A stretch of 64,000 bases of DNA from Dechloromonas sp. Its GTDB lineage: Bacteria > Pseudomonadota > Gammaproteobacteria > Burkholderiales > Rhodocyclaceae. Location: NCBI GenBank assembly GCA_016791065.1, contig JAEUOD010000123.1:1-64000 (forward strand). Reading direction: 5' to 3'. Position 1 is the first letter of the stretch; each line of letters begins with the position of its first letter. Below are positions 18,699 to 28,853 of this stretch, one piece after another. Below the pieces are notes generated by a model. It saw only the letters and a list, made by a program, of their open reading frames with translations, was not told the origin of the DNA and did no database searches. The position numbers and the translations under genes are program-made.

Positions 18699-20645
18699 TT
18701 GCGTGGCGAACGTGGCCCATCGGGCCGCAAAATCATCTTTTTGGTGACCGGGGCGGTGACCCTGGTCTGGTTGCTGGTTGGCCTGGAATTGTGGTTTCTG
18801 CAGAGCGCAGCGAACACGGGCGAGGGGTATTCCGGCAATGCTGGCAAATCCCTGTCGTTCGGCGTCACGCTGTGGCAGATGGCGATCGGCGGTGGGCTCT
18901 CCCTTCTTCTGGCGACGGCCGGTTACCTATTCTGGCGCAACGAGTGCCGCTCCGCCGTGCAGTTGCGTCTGCAAGAGCAGATCATCGCCCATACCTCGGA
19001 GGCGATGATGGTGACCGATGCCGATCTGCGCATCCTTGCTGTCAATCCGGCCTTCGAGCGGATTACCGGTTATGCCGCGACCGAGGTCATCGGTGAAATG
19101 CCTGCCATCCTGCGGTCCGGCCGGCATGCGCCGGAGTTCTACGACGATATCTGTGCCCGGGTCGCGAGTGACGGCCATTGGCAAGGCGAGATCTGGGATC
19201 GGCGCAAGAACGGCGAGGTCTATCCCAAACTCATGCGCGTCCAGGCGCTCTTCGACGAGGCGGGACAGGCAGCCCTGCACTACCTTGCGGTCTTTTCCGA
19301 CATCAGCGCGCACAAGGCCCAGGAGGCGCGCATCGATTACCTGGCCCACCACGATCCCCTGACCAGCCTGCCCAATCGTTTGGCGATGGATGGCCATCTG
19401 GCCGAAGTGCTGCTGACGGCGGCCCGCACGATGAGTCGCGTGGCGGTGATGATCATCGATCTCGACAATTTCAAGACGGTAAACGATTCGCTTGGCCATC
19501 ATGCCGGCGATCTCCTTCTGAGCGAGGTCGCCCGCCGCCTGCAGGAATTGCTGGCACCGCCGGCCAGCCTGTTCCGCCTGGGCGGTGACGAGTTCGTCGT
19601 CGTCGTGCCCGACGTGCCGAACCAGGAAAGCGTTATCCTGCTTGTCCAGCGGATCGTTCGGGCGATCAGCGAACCCTGCTCGGTTGCCGGGCATCAATTG
19701 CACACCAGCCCGTCGATCGGCATCAGCCTCTATCCCGACGACGGCGACCAGGCCGAGGCCCTGGTCCGCAACGCCGACACGGCGATGTATTACGCCAAGG
19801 CGAATGGCCGCAACAACTACCAGTTCTTCGCCGAGCCAATGAATGCCGCCGCCAACCGCCGCCTGCACCTGGAAAGCGAATTGTGGGATGCATTGGCCGG
19901 CAACCAGTTGCTTTTGCATTACCAGCCGCAGGTCGATCTGCTGAGCGGTCAGATCGTCGGTGTCGAGGCGCTGGTCCGCTGGCAGCATCCCGAGCGTGGC
20001 ATGGTGGGACCTGCCGATTTCATTCCGGTTGCCGAGGAGTGCGGCCTCATCCTGCCGCTGGGTCATTGGGTGTTGCTCACCGCCTGCCGGCAGGCCAGGG
20101 CCTGGCTGGACGAAGGAATCGATGTCGGGGAAATAGCCGTCAATATCTCGGCTCACCAGTTCCGCCAACCCGAGTTCGCACAGTCGGTGCAGGCCATCCT
20201 GCACGAAACCGGCCTGCCCGCCGAGCGGCTAGAACTGGAAATCACCGAGAGCACGGTCATGCACGGTGCCGACAGTTCGGCGCGGACGCTGGCCGAACTC
20301 AAGCAGATGGGGGTCAAGCTGGCGATCGACGATTTCGGTACCGGCTATTCCTCGCTTTCCTACCTGCGGCGCTTCCCGGTCGACCGCCTGAAAATCGACC
20401 GCACCTTCGTCTCCGACCTGGAGTCGGATGCCGATGCCGCCTCGCTGGTGGCCTCGATCATTTCGCTTGGTCATTCGCTCGGCCTCAATCTCGTTGCCGA
20501 AGGCGTCGAGAACTCCGGCCAGGCAGATTTCCTGCGTAACCGGGCCTGCCAGCGCGTCCAGGGCTTCCATTTCTTCCGGCCGGTGGACGCCGATGCGCTG
20601 GTCGCCAGCGGCATTTTCGCGCGTGCCGTGCCGGAACCCGCCTGA
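18699..20645 (+). CDS. membrane PAS-GGDEF-EAL protein (cyclic-di-GMP synthesis/degradation)
   Basis: 648 residues from a probable TTG start. Two N-terminal TM helices (about 10-32 and 55-76) enclose a short loop. PAS follows (about 90-210, ITGYAATEVIGEMPAILRSG). The GGDEF domain is intact at 295-299 (FRLGGDEFVVVVPD), and no RxxD inhibitory site precedes it. The EAL domain is intact with E423-A-L (VGVEALVRWQHP), the ENISAH-like stretch VNISAHQFRQ, and the catalytic DDFGTGYSSLSYL. Both active sites look functional. The start is uncertain because it depends on a non-ATG codon. Genes for a c-di-GMP effector (22421) and a hybrid kinase lie nearby. Confidence 0.88.
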   Translation: MRGERGPSGRKIIFLVTGAVTLVWLLVGLELWFLQSAANTGEGYSGNAGKSLSFGVTLWQMAIGGGLSLLLATAGYLFWRNECRSAVQLRLQEQIIAHTSEAMMVTDADLRILAVNPAFERITGYAATEVIGEMPAILRSGRHAPEFYDDICARVASDGHWQGEIWDRRKNGEVYPKLMRVQALFDEAGQAALHYLAVFSDISAHKAQEARIDYLAHHDPLTSLPNRLAMDGHLAEVLLTAARTMSRVAVMIIDLDNFKTVNDSLGHHAGDLLLSEVARRLQELLAPPASLFRLGGDEFVVVVPDVPNQESVILLVQRIVRAISEPCSVAGHQLHTSPSIGISLYPDDGDQAEALVRNADTAMYYAKANGRNNYQFFAEPMNAAANRRLHLESELWDALAGNQLLLHYQPQVDLLSGQIVGVEALVRWQHPERGMVGPADFIPVAEECGLILPLGHWVLLTACRQARAWLDEGIDVGEIAVNISAHQFRQPEFAQSVQAILHETGLPAERLELEITESTVMHGADSSARTLAELKQMGVKLAIDDFGTGYSSLSYLRRFPVDRLKIDRTFVSDLESDADAASLVASIISLGHSLGLNLVAEGVENSGQADFLRNRACQRVQGFHFFRPVDADALVASGIFARAVPEPA

Positions 20646-20706
20646 GCAGGCTTGACCGGCAGGCGGGGCAGCCTAAAATCCCAGCCACAACGACTCGGAG
20701 AACACC

Positions 20707-21573
20707 ATGCGTATCGCCTTCCTCGGCCTCGGCATCATGGGGCGCCCAATGGCCCTCAATCTCATCAAGGGCGGCCATGCGGTCACCGTCTGGGCGCGCC
20801 GTGCCGAATCGATGGCACCGCTGCTCAATGCCGGCGCTATCGGCGCGGCCAGTCCGGCCGACGCGGCACGTGGCCAGGAGTTGGTGATTTCGATGGTGGC
20901 CGATGCCCCCGATGTCGCCGAGGTCATGCGTGGCGTCGCTGCAGGGGCTGAGCCGGGCCTGGTTGCGGTCGACATGAGCACCATCGCACCGGCAGCGGCA
21001 AAACGGATCGGCGAGGAACTGGCCGCCGCCGGTGTCGATTTCCTCGATGCGCCGGTCTCCGGCGGTGAAGTCGGCGCCATTGCCGGTACGCTCTCGATCA
21101 TGGCGGGCGGTTCCGAGGCGGCCTTCGCCCGCGCCCGGCCAGCTTTTGAGTGCATGGGCAAGAATGTCGTGCATGTCGGCGCCAGCGGTGCCGGCCAGGT
21201 CACCAAGGCTGCCAACCAGATCGTGACCGGCATGGGTGTGCTGGCCGTGGCCGAAGCCTATGCCTTCGCCGCCAAGAACGGCGTCGATTGCGGCAAGGTG
21301 CGGGAAGCGCTGCTCGGCGGTTTCGCCTACTCGAAGATTCTCGAAAACCACGGCCAGCGCATGCTCGACCGCAATTTCAAACCGGGTTTCAAGAGCTGGA
21401 TGCACGAAAAGGATCTCAACATCGTCATGCAGACGGCGCACGAACTCGGGCTCTGTCTGCCCGGTTCGGCGGCGACGGCGCAGATGTTCAACGCCATGGT
21501 CGGTTCCGGCCTCGGCGAAGAGGATTCGATCGCCGTGCTCAAACTGCTCGAAAAGCTCTCAGGCCAGGCATGA
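20707..21573 (+). CDS. beta-hydroxyacid dehydrogenase family NAD(P)-dependent oxidoreductase (first of a tandem pair)
   Basis: 288 residues of the 3-hydroxyisobutyrate/tartronate-semialdehyde reductase family. The Rossmann motif is IAFLGLGIMGRPMALNL, the substrate-binding loop DAPVSGGEVGA, and the catalytic Lys lies in GQVTKAANQ. The best guess is a glyoxylate/succinic-semialdehyde or tartronate-semialdehyde reductase type. The stop overlaps the start of a second paralogue (ATGA at 21570-21573). The two share the same motif order, which suggests duplication followed by specialisation for two related substrates or a heteromeric enzyme. Confidence 0.88.
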   Translation: MRIAFLGLGIMGRPMALNLIKGGHAVTVWARRAESMAPLLNAGAIGAASPADAARGQELVISMVADAPDVAEVMRGVAAGAEPGLVAVDMSTIAPAAAKRIGEELAAAGVDFLDAPVSGGEVGAIAGTLSIMAGGSEAAFARARPAFECMGKNVVHVGASGAGQVTKAANQIVTGMGVLAVAEAYAFAAKNGVDCGKVREALLGGFAYSKILENHGQRMLDRNFKPGFKSWMHEKDLNIVMQTAHELGLCLPGSAATAQMFNAMVGSGLGEEDSIAVLKLLEKLSGQA

Positions 21574-22424
21574 AGGTCGGCTTCATAGGCCTGGGCGTGA
21601 TGGGGCGTCCGATGGCGCTGCACCTGCAGCGCGCCGGACATGCGCTCTTCGTCTGGGCGCGTCGCCCGGAGACGAGCGAGGGACTGCCGGCCACGGTCTG
21701 CGCGACGCCGGCCGAACTCGGGCGGGCTTGCGAGGTTGTGTTCACGGTCATCACCGGCAGTGCCGATGTCGAATCCGTCGCGCTCGGTCCGGCCGGTCTG
21801 ATCGAAGGCATGGCCCCGGGGAGCGTGCTGATCGATTGCTCGACCATTGCCCCCGACAGTGCCCGGCGGATCGCCGCCCGCCTGGGCGAAAATGGTGTTG
21901 CCATGCTCGATGCCCCGGTCTCGGGTGGCGCCCAGGGGGCCATCGATGCCACGCTGGCGATCATGGCAGGCGGCGATGTGGCGGTGCTCGAACGCGTCCG
22001 GCCCCTGCTCGAATGCCTGGGCAAGCGCATCGTTCATGTCGGCCCGAATGGCGCAGGCCAGGTCGCCAAAGCCTGCAACCAGATGATCATGGTCGCCGCC
22101 ATCCAGGCAGCGGCCGAGGCGATGCGGCTCGCCGCCGCAGCCGGGGTCGATTGCGGCAAGGTAAAAGCAGCGCTGGCGGGTGGCTCCGCGGCCTCGAAGG
22201 TGCTCGACGTGATGGGCGAGCGCATGGTGCAGCGCGATTTCACCGCCGGTATCGAGGCCCGCCTGCATCACAAGGATTACGGCATCGTACTCGAGGCGGC
22301 GCGCCGCAGCGGCGTTCCGATGCCGCTGACGGCAGCGGTCGGCCAGCAACTGAATGCCCTGATGGCCCAGGGCTGGGGGCGCGACGATACGGCCTCCCTG
22401 CTGCGCGTGCTTGAGGTGCAATGA
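21570..22424 (+). CDS. beta-hydroxyacid dehydrogenase family oxidoreductase (second of a tandem pair)
   Basis: 284 residues with the same architecture as the upstream gene: VGFIGLGVMGRPMALHL, LDAPVSGGAQGA, and catalytic Lys in GQVAKACNQM. A C-terminal all-alpha domain ends in GWGRDDTASLLRVLEVQ. It overlaps the upstream stop and itself ends in an ATGA overlap with the YcgR-like gene, so three proteins are translationally coupled. The substrate is not predictable. The longer in-frame start at 21150 would run through the first gene and is rejected. Confidence 0.86.
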   Translation: MKVGFIGLGVMGRPMALHLQRAGHALFVWARRPETSEGLPATVCATPAELGRACEVVFTVITGSADVESVALGPAGLIEGMAPGSVLIDCSTIAPDSARRIAARLGENGVAMLDAPVSGGAQGAIDATLAIMAGGDVAVLERVRPLLECLGKRIVHVGPNGAGQVAKACNQMIMVAAIQAAAEAMRLAAAAGVDCGKVKAALAGGSAASKVLDVMGERMVQRDFTAGIEARLHHKDYGIVLEAARRSGVPMPLTAAVGQQLNALMAQGWGRDDTASLLRVLEVQ

Positions 22425-23158
22425 GCCAGCTTGCCCAGCTCTCGGAAGCCGAGATCGAGGATCGCTTCCATGTCACCGGCCAGCGGCCGGTAGCCTTCAT
22501 GCTGGCCGGTTTTGCGCGCGATGGCGATGGCTTTACCGTCCAATCCGACGGCGACTTTTTTCTGACCACGCTGCTCGCCGTCCAGCCCGAAAGAAATCTG
22601 CTCATCTTCGACTGCAGCGGCAGCATGGAAAGCAACCGTCGTCTGCTGCAAAGCCAGCGCAACGTCTTCGTTGCCCGCCCCGGTGGCATCCACGTCCAGT
22701 TTGCGACCGGTCCGGCGCAAGAGGTTATCTACGGCGGTGCCAAGGCATTCGCGACCGCGTTGCCGAAGTTCGTCGTCCGCCTGCAGCGTCGCGAATCCTT
22801 TCGCGTCGTGACGCCGCGTGTCCGGCCGCTGGCCTTCTTCGGGCGCCTGCCCAACGGCGGGCTGCTCAATCTCCCGGTCCATGACCTTTCCGTCACCGGT
22901 CTCGGGCTGATCGGCAGCATGCTGCCGGATGGTCTGGTCAATGGACTGGTCCTGCCGAATTGCCATTTCGCCTTGCCCGAGGACGAACACGACCTCCTCT
23001 TCAGCGCCACGATTCGTCACCTGACCGAACTGGAGAGCCGCTCCGGCATTCGTCAATGGCAGGTCGGCCTGCAGTTCAACGACCTGCCGGCCGCTGCCCA
23101 GAACCGCGTCCAGCGTTATATCGACAAGCTCGAGCGGGAGCGGCGCGAGCTGACCTGA
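22421..23158 (+). CDS. YcgR-like flagellar brake / PilZ c-di-GMP receptor
   Basis: 245 residues. An N-terminal YcgR-type domain (about 1-115) is followed by PilZ. The c-di-GMP binding signature is present: the RxxxR-type motif in QRRESFRV (about 122-129) and the downstream DLSVTGLGL (matching D/NxSxxG). YcgR proteins bind c-di-GMP and slow the flagellar motor. Its ATG overlaps the stop of the second dehydrogenase (ATGA), an odd operon partner. The GGDEF-EAL protein at 18699 could supply or remove its ligand. No flagellar genes are in the window. Confidence 0.88.
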   Translation: MSQLAQLSEAEIEDRFHVTGQRPVAFMLAGFARDGDGFTVQSDGDFFLTTLLAVQPERNLLIFDCSGSMESNRRLLQSQRNVFVARPGGIHVQFATGPAQEVIYGGAKAFATALPKFVVRLQRRESFRVVTPRVRPLAFFGRLPNGGLLNLPVHDLSVTGLGLIGSMLPDGLVNGLVLPNCHFALPEDEHDLLFSATIRHLTELESRSGIRQWQVGLQFNDLPAAAQNRVQRYIDKLERERRELT

Positions 23159-23161
23159 AAA

Positions 23162-26011
23162 TCAGGTACCGGGATTGGCGATGCCGAGTTTGACGAGCAG
23201 CGCCCTGACATCGATGGGCTTGGCCAGGAAGTCGTCCATGCCGGCTTCGCGGCACAGTTTGCGATCTTCTTCGTAGGCAGCCGCGGTCAGCGCGATGATC
23301 CGGCAGGCAGGGCGGCCGAGTCTGGCTTCCCAGTCCCGGATCTGACGGGTTGCCTCGAAACCGTCCATGACCGGCATCTGGCAATCCATGAGGATCAGTT
23401 CGGGGGCATGCTCGCCGCCGGTGACGATCCGGACCGCTTCGGCACCGTCGCCGACACTGTCGAAAGCGACGCCGTGCTTGCGCAGTATCGATTCGAGGAC
23501 CTTGCGGTTGGTCGGGTTGTCCTCGACGATGAGTATTCTCCGGGGGTGTTCTTCAGCGGCGATATCCGGGAGGATTGCCTGGCGTTCGCTGCGTCGCGAC
23601 TCTTCTTCGCGGCCGACGGGCCGGGAACTGATTTCGAACCAGAAGCAGGAGCCTTCGCCGAGCGTGCTTTCCATTCCGGCCTGACCGCCCATCTGCTCGG
23701 CCAGATGACGGATGATGGACAAGCCAAGTCCGGTCCCCTGGAATCGCCGGGTGCTTGAATTGTCCACCTGCGAAAAGGGCTGGAAAAGACTGTGCTGGCG
23801 CTCCGGGTCGATGCCGATCCCCGTGTCGGTGACGGTAAAGCGAAGCGTAGCCTTCCCGGCGGCATCGAACTGCGCCCGTCCTTCGATGCGTACCGTGCCC
23901 TGGTCGGTGAACTTGATGGCGTTGCTCACGAGGTTGGACAGCATTTGGCGGATACGGATGGGATCGCTCCAGAAGCGTTGCTCCGCGTCGCCTTCCCAGC
24001 GCGACTCGACAACGAGACCCCGCGATTTGGCGCTTTCCCTGAACAGCATGTCGGTATCGTGAATCAGGCGGGCCGGGCTGAAGGCCTGTTCGGAGAGTTC
24101 CAGCTTCCCGGCTTCGATCTTGGACAGGTCGAGAATATCGTTGAGCAAGGTCAGGAGGGTCTGCCCCGAGTTCAGGATGGTGCGCGCGGCATCCTGCTTT
24201 TCCTCCGGTTGCAGGTCGGGCATCAGCAGTATCTGCGCCATGCCGAGGATGCCGTTGAGCGGCGTTCGTATCTCATGCGACATGGTGGCCAGGAACTGGC
24301 TCTTCGCGATATTCGCCATTTCCGCTGCCAGCTTGGCGGAGCGCATTTCTTCCTCATGCAGCTTGCGCTGGCTGATGTCGTCCTGCACGCAAATGTAGTG
24401 GGTGATCGTGCCGTCGCTGCCGGTGACCGGGGAGATGCTGGTCAAATCCCAGATCAGCTGGCCATCCTTGCGGCGATTGCAGAGTTCGCCATGCCAGGTT
24501 TGTCCCGACGTGATCGTTTGCCAGAGTTGCTGGTAGACCGCCGCTGGCGTTTCTCCCGACTTCAGGAAGCGCGGGTTGTTGCCCAGGGCTTCGGTGCGGC
24601 TGTAACCGGTGTTGCGCTCGAAAGCGTCGTTGACGAAGCTGATTTCCCCCGCGGCGTTGGTCATGACGACCGATGCATTGCTCTGGGCCACCGCCTCGCC
24701 GAGCAGGCGGCTTTCGGTTTCAATGCGCTTGCGCTCCGTGATGTCATGAATGATCGAAAAGATCATCGGTTGTCCATCGATGTCGCCGGGGCCGGAGTAG
24801 ATTTCGACGTCGCGCATTTCGCCACCTGCCAAGCGATGGCGGTCGGTGAGATAGGGGCGAAGCCCTTGCTGGATTTCAGCGAGTTGCAGGCGGATTTCGT
24901 CCGAACTCAGGCTGCTGATGTCGGCAACGGACAGGGCCAGGAGTTCCTCGCGCCGATAACCATAGAAATCCAGGGCGGCCCGGTTGGCATCGGCAATGCG
25001 TCCATCCTGCGGGGCGATGGCGAGCTTGATCGCACGGTTCATCTCGAAGAACTGCCGGTAACGCGCTTCGCTCGATCGCAAGGCGAGCATCGCCTTTTCA
25101 CGCGCCCGCTGGGAGCGGAGGATCATGCCGCTGAGCAGGATGACCATCAAGCTGGCCGCATTGGCCGCCAGCAGGACCACGTTGCGATGATGTTCATGGG
25201 GGCGGAGGATGTTTTTCATCGCTTCGCCGACGACAAAGTTCATGCGGTATTCGGGCAGCTTGTAATAACCATACAGGCGTTCGATGCCGTCGGTTTGCGC
25301 CCATTTGACGAAGGTTCCCGAGCCTTCGCTGTCCGGTTGTTCGAAAGCGCTGCCGCTCAGCTTCTTGCCATAATGTTTGTCGCCTTCCGGTTGCCGGGCG
25401 AGGATTTCGCCATCGCGGGTGATCGTGGCGGAACCCTCGGGACCGAGCTTCAAATGACGATGAAAGCCGGCAAAGACGTCAGGGCTGACCGAGACCACGA
25501 TGACGCCGGCAAACGCCCCTGTGCGCAGGATCGGCCGGGTGAACTGGATCGACCATTTGCCCGATACCTTGCCGAGCAGCGGATTGCTGATGAAAAGCTG
25601 ATCCTTGTTGCCGGATTCCTGATGGACCCGGAAATGCTGGCGTTCGCTGAGATCGACCTTGGCGCTCGGTTTCGAAAGATTGGAAAAAGCCATCATGCCA
25701 TCCGGCCCGATGATGGCCACCTGCAGGGCGATGTCGGACAGAATGTTCTGGCGCCGTTCGACCAGCTCGGCAAATTGTTCGGTATTTCCATCCCAGTAAT
25801 CGCGCATGTCGAGCAGCAGTTCGTCGAGCCGCTTGATTGTTGACAGGCTGTGCTCGGCGAAAACCTGGGCCTGGAAGAGCGTTGCCGATTCGGCCTTGCG
25901 CAGGGCGCTGTCCTTGCTGCGACTCAATTCGACCAGGGTCGATATCCAGATTGCCGCCAGGCACAAGGCGAGGAGCAGGAAAATCTGGTGGCGGAGGATC
26001 GGGAGCTTCAT
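23162..26011 (-). CDS. hybrid sensor histidine kinase with Cache-like, PAS-PAS and REC domains
   Basis: 949 residues. TM1 is at about 8-26. A large extracytoplasmic Cache-like sensor (about 40-275) includes the segment SVSPDVFAGFHRHLKLGPEGSATITRDGEIL. TM2 lies near 280-300. PAS domains start near 320 and 445 (GYSRTEALGNNPRFLKSGETP). HisKA has [15 protein letters not shown], and the HATPase has N (LVSNAIKFTDQG) and G (DTGIGIDP, GTGLGLSII) motifs. The C-terminal receiver has the Asp in LILMDCQMPVMDG. Output must pass to an external Hpt; the free Hpt at 1384 is one candidate. It is convergent with the YcgR gene, 3 bp apart. Confidence 0.9.
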   Translation of the reverse strand: MKLPILRHQIFLLLALCLAAIWISTLVELSRSKDSALRKAESATLFQAQVFAEHSLSTIKRLDELLLDMRDYWDGNTEQFAELVERRQNILSDIALQVAIIGPDGMMAFSNLSKPSAKVDLSERQHFRVHQESGNKDQLFISNPLLGKVSGKWSIQFTRPILRTGAFAGVIVVSVSPDVFAGFHRHLKLGPEGSATITRDGEILARQPEGDKHYGKKLSGSAFEQPDSEGSGTFVKWAQTDGIERLYGYYKLPEYRMNFVVGEAMKNILRPHEHHRNVVLLAANAASLMVILLSGMILRSQRAREKAMLALRSSEARYRQFFEMNRAIKLAIAPQDGRIADANRAALDFYGYRREELLALSVADISSLSSDEIRLQLAEIQQGLRPYLTDRHRLAGGEMRDVEIYSGPGDIDGQPMIFSIIHDITERKRIETESRLLGEAVAQSNASVVMTNAAGEISFVNDAFERNTGYSRTEALGNNPRFLKSGETPAAVYQQLWQTITSGQTWHGELCNRRKDGQLIWDLTSISPVTGSDGTITHYICVQDDISQRKLHEEEMRSAKLAAEMANIAKSQFLATMSHEIRTPLNGILGMAQILLMPDLQPEEKQDAARTILNSGQTLLTLLNDILDLSKIEAGKLELSEQAFSPARLIHDTDMLFRESAKSRGLVVESRWEGDAEQRFWSDPIRIRQMLSNLVSNAIKFTDQGTVRIEGRAQFDAAGKATLRFTVTDTGIGIDPERQHSLFQPFSQVDNSSTRRFQGTGLGLSIIRHLAEQMGGQAGMESTLGEGSCFWFEISSRPVGREEESRRSERQAILPDIAAEEHPRRILIVEDNPTNRKVLESILRKHGVAFDSVGDGAEAVRIVTGGEHAPELILMDCQMPVMDGFEATRQIRDWEARLGRPACRIIALTAAAYEEDRKLCREAGMDDFLAKPIDVRALLVKLGIANPGT

Positions 26012-26066
26012 GAGGCGGAGATTCTAGCGCCAAGCGCTCCGGTCGCTGCTCACGCCGCCCTGAGGA

Positions 26067-27023
26067 TCAGAGGCATTCATCGCAGTGATGAATTTCTACC
26101 GTGATGTGCACGATTTCTTCATGAACACTCAGTCGTTTCCGAATCTCGCTGGCCGTTAGCGTCTGGTCATGGGTGAGCAGGGAAATGGCGCAGGCGTAGG
26201 CGCCGGTGCCGACACGCCAGACATGCAGGTCTGTCAGTTGCGAGCCGCCGGTTGTCGGCAACTCGGCGATGACGTCGCGGATTTCCGCGACGACCGGGTG
26301 GTCCATTTCGCGGTCGAGCAGGACGCGTCCGGTCTGGATGATCAGGTTCTTGGCCCAGAGGCCGACCAGCGCGGCGCCGACCAGGCCGCAGGCAGGGTCC
26401 AGCCAGTCCCAGCCATAGACCCAGCCGCCGGCCAGGGCGGCGATGGCGAGCAGCGAGGTCAGGGCGTCGGTGATGACGTGGATATAGGCAGCCTTGAGGT
26501 TGAGGTCGTCATGGTGATGGTGCCCGTGATCATGCCCGTGGTGGTGATGGCCATGGTCGTGATCGTGCGCCTGGCCGAGGATCATGGCGCAGACGAGATT
26601 GACGACGAGCCCGAGCACGGCAACGCCGAGCGCTTCCGGGTAGTGGATGGCCTGCGGTGCCCAGAGTCGTTCGAGCGAGCCGAAAACCATCATGGCGGCG
26701 ACGCCGAGCAGGAAGAGGGCGCTGGTGTAGCCGGCCAGCACCTCGATCTTCCAGGTGCCGAAGGCGAAGCTCGGGTCGTCGGCATAGTGCCGGGCGGCTT
26801 TGTAGGCCAGGGCCGAGAGACCAATCGCCAGGGCGTGCGAACTCATGTGCCAGCCGTCGGCGAGCACCGCCATCGAGTTGAACCACCAGCCGGCACCGAT
26901 TTCGAGCAGCATGGTCGCCAGGGTGATCCAGAGTACGAGGCGGGTGCCACGCTCGGCGGCGGCATTGCCGGTGGCGTACTGATGCGCGTGTGTCCAGCGC
27001 GAGAGATCGTGCTGGCTACTCAT
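26067..27023 (-). CDS. cation diffusion facilitator metal exporter (CzcD/ZitB-like)
   Basis: 318 residues from the ATG at 27023, which overlaps the stop of the aldolase gene (ATGA). It has six TM helices with the metal site visible in ADGWHMSSHALA (TM2) and HVITDALTSLLA (TM5). A His-rich cytoplasmic loop between TM4 and TM5 (HDHDHGHHHHGHDHG) is followed by a C-terminal metallochaperone-like domain ending IHHCDEC. The family exports Zn, Co or Cd by proton antiport; the His-rich loop favours zinc. The longer in-frame start at 27437 crosses the aldolase gene and is rejected. Confidence 0.9.
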   Translation of the reverse strand: MSSQHDLSRWTHAHQYATGNAAAERGTRLVLWITLATMLLEIGAGWWFNSMAVLADGWHMSSHALAIGLSALAYKAARHYADDPSFAFGTWKIEVLAGYTSALFLLGVAAMMVFGSLERLWAPQAIHYPEALGVAVLGLVVNLVCAMILGQAHDHDHGHHHHGHDHGHHHHDDLNLKAAYIHVITDALTSLLAIAALAGGWVYGWDWLDPACGLVGAALVGLWAKNLIIQTGRVLLDREMDHPVVAEIRDVIAELPTTGGSQLTDLHVWRVGTGAYACAISLLTHDQTLTASEIRKRLSVHEEIVHITVEIHHCDECL

Positions 27024-27641
27024 TGCTGACCGTAGCCGGCGAATTTTTCCAGTACGGCCTCCATCTCGCTGCTTGAGAGCAGGACCGGTTCGCCGAGCTG
27101 GCAGGCGCGCCAGTATTGCTCGCAGAGTTCTTCGAGTTCGATGGCGAGGGCGAGCGCTTCGTCGAGATCGCGGGCGGCGACGAGCAGGCCGTGATTGGCG
27201 AGCAGGCAGGCCTTGCGTCCGGCCATGGCGGCCATGGCGGTAGCGGAGAGTTCGGGCGAGCCGAAAATGGCGTAGTCGGCACAGCGGATGCTGTCGCCGC
27301 CGAAGCGGGCGATCATGTAGTGGAAGGGCGGGATGTCGCGGCGCAGGCAGGCCAGGCTGACGGCGAAGGGCGAGTGGGCGTGCAGCACGGCGCCGACTTC
27401 CGGCCGGCCGGCGTAGAGGTCGCGATGGAAACGCCATTCCGAGGAGGGCTTGCGGCGGCCCTGGTGTGTGCCGTCCAGCGCCATCAGCGGAATGTCGTCG
27501 GGGGCGAGGCCGGCGTAGGGCATGCCGGTGGGCGTGATGTAGAAGCCTTCGCCGTGGCGGAGGCTGACGTTACCGGCTGTGCCGCGATTGAGCCCGGCCG
27601 GCTGCATGGCCTGGGCGGTGGCAATCAGGGCGGCGCGCGGA

Positions 27642-27649
<8 letters not shown>
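27020..27649 (-). CDS. class II aldolase, probably 5-(methylthio)ribulose-1-phosphate aldolase
   Basis: 209 residues of the class II aldolase/adducin fold. Landmarks: TAGNVSLRHG (phosphate loop), PTGMPYAGLAPDDI, KPSSEWRFH (catalytic acid), the metal ligands in VLHAHSPFAV, a family-specific RCADYAIFG, and the third-His region LLANHGLLVA. The RCADYA and PSSEWRFH pattern looks more like L-fuculose-phosphate-type aldolases than MtnB dehydratase. It overlaps the 3' end of mtnA by 8 nt. MtnA plus such an aldolase is the core of the DHAP shunt, which splits methylthioribulose-1-P or deoxyribulose-1-P into DHAP and an aldehyde. MtnB remains the alternative. Confidence 0.75.
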
Positions 27650-28730
<1,081 letters not shown>

Positions 28731-28853
28731 GAAACGAATTTTGGCACAAGAGCGGATGGCACCCGTATTTTGTGCTTTTGCGCGAAAGCGGAACTTGCCC
28801 GGCGCAACTGCTTGCCGCAAGATTGGCCCTCCGAGAAAACAGGTGAACGCTCC

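Noticed and set aside
23792..25843. 683-residue open frame on the plus strand
   Set aside because: Antisense shadow of the large hybrid kinase.
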